From: Spongilla lacustris
Taxonomy: Eukaryota; Porifera; Demospongiae; Spongillida; Spongillidae
Length of the DNA stretch: 64,000 bases
Direction of reading: 5' to 3'
Assembly: GCA_949361645.1 (NCBI GenBank)
Contig: OX442416.1
Coordinates: 8,692,370-8,756,369 of the forward strand
Numbering within the stretch: position 1 is the stretch's first letter; every line of letters starts with the position of its first letter. The notes below the pieces were generated by a model. That model was given only the letters and a program-made list of their open reading frames with translations, made no database searches and was not told the origin of the DNA. Below, one piece after another: positions 56,601 to 64,000 of this stretch. The position numbers and the translations under genes were made by a program.

Positions 56601-57353
56601 TTCTTTCAGTATACATGTACAGCATATTTTAAGAACCATGAACTGGCACCCACATTTCTGCTCCTCTCATGTCTCTCCCCTCTCCCTCCCCCGGCCCAAA
56701 AATATTGGAAGTTTGCATCTACACAGGTGTAGCTAAAAATACATACCATACATGTAATAGTCATAAATTATATGATAGCTTATTTGTAACTCTGGAGGTT
56801 GTACATTTACATGTACATGTACATACATACACATGTACACATGTACATGCATCTGTGTGTATGTATATTTACATGTATAAGGTCTACTGTTGTGGAGATA
56901 TTATTGTGACCTTTTCCTTGGATGATTGGTGTTTGGTGCACTGTATTTGGTGTAATTACCAATACATTTAGCATTTTATAAATAAAAGCTCCTTTGTGAA
57001 GGTACATGTATTATAAGCAATGTTTAAACTTCATTCATTATCTGTGGTGAAATACACATGTAGTTACTGTCTTCATCTTCTGTGTAATTACATGTAGCTC
57101 ACAATTAATCTGCCATACCAAGTTTAAAGTTTGAAAATACAAGTTAAAAATCAAGCACAATGTTTAAGTTGTAACTACATGTATCAAGCCGGGATTTTTT
57201 ATGTAATATAAATCTTTAGGTACATGTATTAAGGATGTCTACATTTGGATAATCCCTGGCTTGATACTGTAGTTACATCATTCTCAATTTTAGAATTTTG
57301 TTTTAGGAATTATAATTGAAGCCTCTTAAATACATGTATGGCCCACAACTGGT

Positions 57354-57355
<2 letters not shown>
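53630..57355. other. Repeat-rich spacer
   Basis: No gene found. Repeated blocks shared with 59-63 kb include GGGTACAGAAACCATACATA (56073, 60170, 62590) and AGCATATTTTAAGAACCATG (56623, 60344, 62772). A piggyBac-type end, TCCTACGCGTAGGACTTGG then GGAATTAAGGTTA, lies at 56027-56065, with a copy at 62547-62581. Confidence 0.6.

Positions 57356-57356
<1 letters not shown>

Positions 57357-57448
<92 letters not shown>
57357..57448. repeat. (GT)n microsatellite, about 45 units
   Basis: A nearly pure GT tract with one TATG interruption. With the (AC)n tract at 57541 it forms an inverted pair about 95 bp apart, able to base-pair. Confidence 0.95.
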
Positions 57449-57539
57449 TTGTGGAGGCCTGACAGCTACATGTACATTTAGAAACCAATGCAACTTTATG
57501 AGGATGCCCATGTTAGCGCTTTTTCCTTGAATGTAATTC

Positions 57540-57540
<1 letters not shown>

Positions 57541-57617
<77 letters not shown>
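57541..57617. repeat. (AC)n microsatellite, about 38 units
   Basis: A pure AC tract, the inverted partner of the GT tract just upstream. Confidence 0.95.
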
Positions 57618-57991
57618 ACATACACATGTTCTGGGCATGAAAAACACACCCTGATGCTTGCAGAGTGAACACCAATATTAGTTGTAAAAATGGAAATTAA
57701 ATACTGTACTTAAATTTATTTATTCAGAACTGATGCTCAGCTACAATCTTAATATCAAACATACAAAAAACTCCAAACAATGCATGTGTTGCATTGGTTT
57801 CTAAATGTACATGTATGTGTGTGTTTGTATGTGTGTGTGTGTGTGTGTATGTAATGTATGTTTGTACATGTATGTGTGTTTGTGTATGTGTATGCAGTGT
57901 ATGTGAGTTTTTGAGTGTGTGTGTGTTTGTTGCATGTGTGTTATCCTAGGTTTTGTTGATATTGATATTTTTGTAACAAGATCCAGAACAT

Positions 57992-57993
<2 letters not shown>

Positions 57994-58050
<57 letters not shown>
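57994..58050. repeat. (TG)n microsatellite
   Basis: About 28 TG units following a looser GTGTGT region at 57815-57940. Cys-Val open frames here come from the repeat. Confidence 0.95.
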
Positions 58051-58052
<2 letters not shown>

Positions 58053-58059
58053 GACTTAC

Positions 58060-59100
58060 ATTAAAGGAATTCGTTACAAAAAAGTGTCAACATGGGCATC
58101 CTGATATATAAATATATGTACATGTGTAGAACCAACATAACAATTCTAAACCAAATACATGTAGTATTGGTTTCTAAATGTTTTCCGGAAGATCTAAGTG
58201 GAGCTAAGTGGCAAATTGTTATCAGAGGCTAGTTTTTGAGTGTTACAAAAGCCTCATTGCTTCTGTAAGAGCTGCACATACATTTGTACATGTACATTTT
58301 AAAAAAAGAATTTAGTTGTGTTGTGGACACCTAGTACAACCTGTATTTGGAATATAGAATTTAGTCAGAGTATAAGTAGAAGCCTCGGCATTTTATTCAT
58401 TTTGAAGATTTTCTAATAAAAACATTGAGTAAAATTCTAATTCAAAAATAGAAATCATGAGTCAGCCACGCCCCCTTCTGCTGCCACTGATGTTACTGCA
58501 TGTGTATTGATTTGGCTGCTGATGTTCTGCACAACCATTCCCATCTTGTGATATTATGTACATCGATTTCAACCAACAAAAGCTCTTTTAAGAGCTTACA
58601 CTTTTGAAAGAAGATTGAACACCTTTCTGATAATCTGCTTCCTGTATATTATCTCATTTCCATTGCACACTGGTATTGCATTGAATAAATAATGTCATAG
58701 TCATTACTTTTACCTATGCTGTACACTGTGCCACTGTATGAGTAGGTAGTTTTAAATTAATGCCACATACATTTATACCTTGCCACACAGGTCAGCTGTA
58801 TATATTTGAAGGTGTATCTAAAGTTTAGAAACAGGTCAAAGTGAAAAACATTTTATTATCATAGGAAATTAAGCGACTAACATGGATATTTTATCACATG
58901 TTTATGCATTAAAAAGTTAATAATAATAATAATTTTTCCCCCTGAAAATTCATGCAACAATTGGATCTGACCACATTGGGAAACCCACATTCGACAAAAA
59001 ACATACCATAGAAAATTTATTTAAACTTAGCTTCCTTACGAAAATAAATTCAAATTGGCGGCGTTATTAATTAGCTGTGTACTACGATCCATTATATGCT
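58060..59100. other. Upstream region of the THUMPD1-like gene
   Basis: AT-rich, no other gene seen. The last 80 bp (TTAATTAGCTGTGTACT...TTATATGCTTCGATG) are shared with the broken copy at 48390-48442, so the duplication includes the gene's immediate 5' flank and probably its promoter. Confidence 0.6.
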
Positions 59101-59103
59101 TCG

Positions 59104-59960
59104 ATGTCTAATGCACAGAAGAAGAGGCGTTCGAAGGTCTACTATGGCGCTCGTCCTCCAAAACAAAGGGTACGTGTGCAATAGTGCAATATGATTTAAC
59201 GTGCCTTATCCTGCAGCGCCTCGGCCGTCCTGAAGCGGATCTGAGTCCAGGAATGAAGGGAACTATTGTCACTACTAATGTGCTAGAGAAACGGGCTTAT
59301 CAGATCCTTAACGAGGTACGGGAGGCGCTCGTTGTGTTTACAGATGGGCTTAGATTAGAGTGTACTCAGTACCTCTGCCTGTGCAGGACTGGAATTTATC
59401 CAATTTTCACCCTCAAATACATGACATGTTAATGGTACCGGTATACAAGTAGTCTGATATTGGTTTCCCAAGGCTACGACCAAGAGAAACAAACATACAC
59501 AAAAAAAAGTCTTCTAAGATGGTTTTCCTCATGCATGGTAGTGACTGGAGTTTTTAGTGGGAGTACTGTGAGGTTTCCCAGTGCATTGCATAGCTACATG
59601 TAAGCATGCCACATTACTAGGATTATCTTGTGTGTGTATGGTATGTGTGTATGTGTATATGTGTGTGTGTTTGTTTTGGATTGCTAATATTTACATGTAC
59701 ATGTACATGTATTATCACATTAGCAGATAGTTATTTTTAAATTCATTCCTACACCTTTTTTATTTTAAGAATGTTAGAATTGTCTTATGTGTTTACATCA
59801 TTTCAACTGTACATGTAATTTGAGTGACTTATGTTATTTCAATTGCATGCATGTGTTTAGTGTGTGTGATTGCTATTTACATGTATTATCAAGATGGTAG
59901 CAGATTAAATTTTTTTTTGTTGATAAGTATTTTAATTTAATTAGTAAAATCCCTACAGCC

Positions 59961-60030
<70 letters not shown>

Positions 60031-60580
60031 AGTTCTGGGCCCTAAAGAAGCACCCTGATGCTTACAGAATGGACACCAAAAGATTGGTTGTAAAAATGGA
60101 AATAATATACTTGCATGTACATGTATGTACATGTACTTGTATGTATTTAGAACCAAATTAATTTAATTGGGTACAGAAACCATACATATTGATGAGCTTG
60201 CTTAGAAGTACAATGTAATATACATGTAATGTGTTTGTCCATTCTGTATTTCAATACACATGTGAATTTTATTTGGAGGCAAAAAAAACAGGGCATTACA
60301 ATTACAATTAAAAGTGTTACATTCTTTCAGTATACATGTACAGCATATTTTAAGAACCATGAACTGGCACCCACATTTCTGTTACTTTATTTTGGAGTCT
60401 CTGCTCCTCTCATATTATGTCAGCCCAAAAACAATTACATGTAATAAATAAATTCTTCAAAGGTTTAATTGTCATGCATGGTAATGACTGGAGTGTTTAG
60501 TGGGAGTACTGTGAGGTTTCCCAGTGCATTGCATAGCTAAGCATGCCACATACATGTACATGTATTAGGATTATCTTGTG

Positions 60581-60679
<99 letters not shown>

Positions 60680-61214
60680 GTGGGTGTGTGTGTATTTAAA
60701 GTATTTTAATTTGCAAAGCATGATATGCAAATCATATTAATACACATGTACCAGCAATGTGGGGCAAGGCCTGACTTTTAGAAAGCTTAGATACCACTCT
60801 TGAACCTACAATGTAAAAAGACTTCTCTTGTGATCTGATAAGATAACAATTGAAGCACTCGTACTGTTAATATACATGCGGACATATGCACCCATTTGGG
60901 CAGTATAACTGCAGTGCACTTTTTTCACCAGTTGTCAACCTTTGTGTGGTTATGTCTATATCCTGTGTTTGTAGTATGGAGACAAGCTGTATGGACCTGA
61001 AAGCTGCACTGACGTAGCCAGTGATGGTGGGGAAGACATAGAGGAGGCCATCGCCAAGGAGATGGAAGAAGGGCAGCCAAGAGAGGAGGTTCCAAGCCAC
61101 CAGCACAGGTGTGAAGAACGTGGTGTTCATCCAGTGTAGGGACCCTGTGGACCCCTGCAAGCTGCTCCACCATCTCTTCAAGGAGATAGCCCAGGAAGGA
61201 AAGCAGAAATCTAG
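59104..61214 (+). CDS. THUMPD1: THUMPD1/TAN1-like protein, 5' three exons (tRNA acetylation adaptor)
   Basis: Exons are 59104-59169, 59217-59315 and 60975-61214, with introns of 47 bp and 1659 bp. Exon 1 starts MSNAQKKRRSKVYYGARPP. Exon 2 has LSPGMKGTIVTTN and ends AYQILNE. Exon 3 begins YGDKLYGPESC, so the join gives ILNEYGDKLYGPE, closely resembling the N-terminal region I know from THUMPD1. An acidic DGGEDIEEAIAKEMEE segment follows, then, in a frame shifted by one base near 61082, RFQATSTGVKNVVFIQC and KLLHHLFKEIAQE. THUMPD1/Tan1 binds tRNA through a C-terminal THUMP domain and helps the NAT10 acetyltransferase make N4-acetylcytidine. The THUMP domain is not found before 64000. The one-base shift means a sequence error or a damaged gene. 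Confidence 0.8.
59959..60029. repeat. (CA)n microsatellite in THUMPD1-like intron 2
   Basis: A pure CA tract of about 34 units. Confidence 0.95.
60583..60677. repeat. (GT)n microsatellite in THUMPD1-like intron 2
   Basis: A pure GT tract of about 47 units. With the (CA)n tract at 59959 it forms an inverted pair inside one intron. Confidence 0.95.
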
Positions 61215-61219
61215 GTGTG

Positions 61220-64000
61220 TGGGTGTGTGGATACTTGTATGAGGTCTTCAATTTCCTTGGACACTATTTTTGATGCACTGTATTTGGTACTAAAATCAGT
61301 ATGAGGGTTGTTTAAACTTTTTCTGTGGTGAAATACATGTAATTACTGTCTTTTATCACAACTGATCTGCCATACGAAATTTTAGTTTGAAAATTTTCAC
61401 GAAGCGTCTTCTAGGTGTGTGGGGTGTAGTGTTGTGTTTTGTACCTCAAAAATCAAATCAAATGTGCACTAACCCCTCCTTGATACTTTAGTTACAGTGT
61501 AATACAACTTGTACACTGCATTCTTTAAGAAAAGTCTTATGATACATGTAGCTAGAGCCTACGCTATTTTATCCATTAAAAGCTGCAGTTTCCACGTGTA
61601 TATAACTTTAAAAATCAAGCACAATGTTAACATGTATGTTGTAACTATCAAGCCGGGATTTTTAAAAACCAGAATCAAAGATGTCTGCAATTAATTAATA
61701 TCACATTTGGATAAATCCTGGCTTGATTCTGTAATTATAACATAAACATTATGCTCGGTTTTTGAATTTAGTTAGGAATGATAATTGAAGCCTCTTACAT
61801 GTAGATATGGCCCACAACTGGTGTACATGTGTGTGTGCATGTGTGTGTGCATATGTGTGTGCATACATGTACATGTATGTGTGCATGTGTGTGCATGTGT
61901 GTTTGCATATGTGTGTGTGCATTTGTGTGTGTATAGTCTAAAACAGCCTCCTACATATACATGTATGTGTACATGTACATGTACATGTATGTATTCTGGA
62001 AGAGCTTAGTGGATCTTTTATGATAAAAATTTGCCTGTAATTAGTTTGAGTTTTTTAAAGTCCTAGAAAAGCCCCATTTGTTATTTAAGTACTACATTTT
62101 TAAAAAAATGCACACACATGTACATATAAGTCCTTTAAAGCTTTTAAAAATTAGCTGAGATACCACTCTTGAACTTTCCTGTGATCTGATAACTGGTGTA
62201 CATGTGTGTGTGTGTGCATGTGTGTTTTTTATGTGTGGTTGCTATTTATTATCAAGAAGGTAGCAGATTATAATTTAAAACAGCCTCATATTGTACTGTA
62301 GGTTGTGTTCATTGTTGTTCAGTACAGCTTTGTGTATGTGTAGAATTTGCAATAGAAATATAGACCTACATTACATGTCACATACTACTAGTATCCTATT
62401 TCTGTTAGCACAGTGAACTCGGACCTCTCCATAGAGATCACACTGTTTTGAAAATTATTTTTGCATTCCACAATATCAAAGTTTAACCCCATAACCCATG
62501 TTATTTTATGCATGTATATTTATAATGAATATTCAAATATAAAAATACGCGTAGGACTTGGATCTGGGGAATTAAGGTTAAGTTAAATTGGGTACAGAAA
62601 CCATACATATTGATGAGCTAGCTTAGATGTAATATAATGTTTATGTCCATTGTGTATTTCAATAAGTTTTATTTGGAGAAAAAAATAGCTAGCATTATAC
62701 ATGTAATTGCATAAATTGAATTACTTTAGCAATCTGGAATATAATTGTTGCATTCTTTAAGTACACATGTACAGCATATTTTAAGAACCATGAACTGGCA
62801 CCCACATTTCTGCTACTTTGAGACTTTCTGCTCCTCTCATAATGTCTTCCCAAAAAGCAATTAATTTTAATAATTATAATTATAATTGATATTACATGTA
62901 TTGTGTGTATATAAGATACATGTATATGAATAAATAAAACGAATTTTAATTAACATTGGAAATGTGGAAGTTTACATAGCTAAAAATAGATCAATAAATG
63001 TACAAACTACATGTACATGTATAACAGTCATAAATTGTATGATACATGTACATTGTGTAGCTGTATTTCTACATATTCATGTAACTCTGGAGTTTGTACG
63101 TTTACATGTTCTTGTGGCATGTGTTTAGTGATGCAGTTTGAGGTGATGTGTGTGGAGTACTAGTAGAGGGACTGTTTGTGCAGTAACTTATGAGTAATCG
63201 TATACAATATTAGTTGATAGTGTGGAATGCATTATGCGTGTGTCCATTGTGAAGGGAGTTATGTCCCCATACATGTACATGTATGTATGCAGTCTGCAGC
63301 CAAGTAAATGCAAAGCCAAAAATGTGTGTGTGCGTGTCATGTGTGTTTATTGATGTGTGGGATTTGTGATTATCCATACACCCCTGTACCGAGTCTTGAT
63401 GAAAGAACGCAACACTTTACAAAGGAAATAACTTTAGGTAGGATAACAACAAAAACATTGAAACTAAAATCCTGAGGTCGGCCAAATATGTTTTAATTAT
63501 TTACCAGTTTAAAGGTAAGCGGTTCTTAATGCACACACATATATTCTGTGTGTGTATGTGTGTATGTGTGTGTGTGTGTGTTGTGTGTGTGTTATTGAAA
63601 TGCATTCAAGGAATTCATTATAAAAGTGTCATGGGTTTTGTAAGAGCTAATGTTGTGCAGTCTTTTACTTTGTAACACATTTAGTTTCATATGTGGATGC
63701 CCAATAGGTCCTGTTTGTAATTGATGAGGAAGTGTGTTATAAAAATAAAAACACATTCTGGGTATGTGTGTGTTTGTGTGTACATGTGTATGTGTATGTA
63801 ACTTCCCATGCCTATATGTAATAGCACTTGAGACATAAATTTTTTCAAGATACACAAATGTAGATAAATAAAACTATTTTTCTGGGTCCTCTCCTTTTAA
63901 GCATTTGAGTTCTTTTCTAAAAGTCTCACCAGTTCTGTGAGAGCTTTTTGCATTCACACACATACACAAGTACACACAGCACACAAACACACACAGTGGA
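61220..64000. other. Downstream repeat-rich region, no further exon found
   Basis: I looked for the THUMP-domain exons of the upstream gene and did not find them. The region holds GT-rich stretches, copies of blocks shared with 49.4, 55.3 and 56-57 kb, and at 62547-62581 a piggyBac-type end (ACGCGTAGGACTTGGATCTG, then GGAATTAAGGTTAA). Confidence 0.5.

Noticed and set aside
57326..58104. Cys-Val-rich open frames
   Set aside because: Direct translation of GT/CA dinucleotide tracts; the same applies at 39866-40191 and 59953-60156.
1..64000. tRNA or rRNA genes
   Set aside because: I saw no convincing cloverleaf with internal promoter boxes or conserved rRNA segment by eye; a tRNAscan run would settle it.

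Overview
This is eukaryotic (metazoan) DNA with no operons, ribosome binding sites or prokaryotic gene packing. Coding signal is sparse and split into short exons with small introns: 47, 53, 55, 62 and 77 bp introns can be placed exactly. The window is full of transposons, segmental duplications and the palindromic hexamer TACATG in runs. A small-intron invertebrate, perhaps a sponge, would fit. That is an inference from architecture, not from a diagnostic gene.

Layout. (1) 1-42 kb: on the minus strand a ladder of phase-0 exons, each one ankyrin repeat long (99 or 102 bp), at 1341, 1574, 3519, 8048, 13324, 18675, 32740, 34998, 36317 and 37222, with decayed copies near 16.6 and 41.9 kb. The exons and their introns have been tandemly duplicated. 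Because of this, many transposon insertions can be compared with an unoccupied paralogous copy inside the same window. (2) Transposons in this part: a deleted pogo element (4759-6656), a hAT-like element (6695-7919), a piggyBac-like MITE (11428-12072), a 3-kb palindromic element built from two head-to-head copies of a transposase-like gene (19908-22898), a 3.6-kb Tc1-type element that also carries a BEN-domain-like gene (25528-29173), and a 3.2-kb TA-inserting element with an intact 608-aa DDE transposase (29352-32545). (3) 38.4-39.3 kb: a 26-bp minisatellite of about 36 copies. (4) 43-48.5 kb: duplicated exon-like blocks, a piggyBac-type relic and three small MITEs. (5) 50.0-53.6 kb: a second large TA-inserting element (50037-53624) with an intact 630-aa DDE transposase and about 1-kb inverted termini that include the 5' third of the gene. 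(6) 48.4-64 kb: the 5' exons of a THUMPD1/TAN1-like gene (59104-61214), a broken duplicate of its first exons (48440-48900), and long (CA)n/(GT)n microsatellites in duplicated spacer DNA.

How it fits together. The host genes are the ankyrin-repeat locus (minus strand) and the THUMPD1-like gene (plus strand, running towards or past the right edge). Most of the rest is mobile DNA. The strongest candidate for something undescribed is the Tc1-type element with 40-bp perfect inverted termini and a TA target duplication. It contains two convergent, intron-bearing, apparently intact genes: a 332-aa DD34E transposase and a 423-aa BEN-domain-like protein. Next are the palindromic transposon and the element whose right inverted terminus encodes a stand-alone copy of the transposase N-terminal region.
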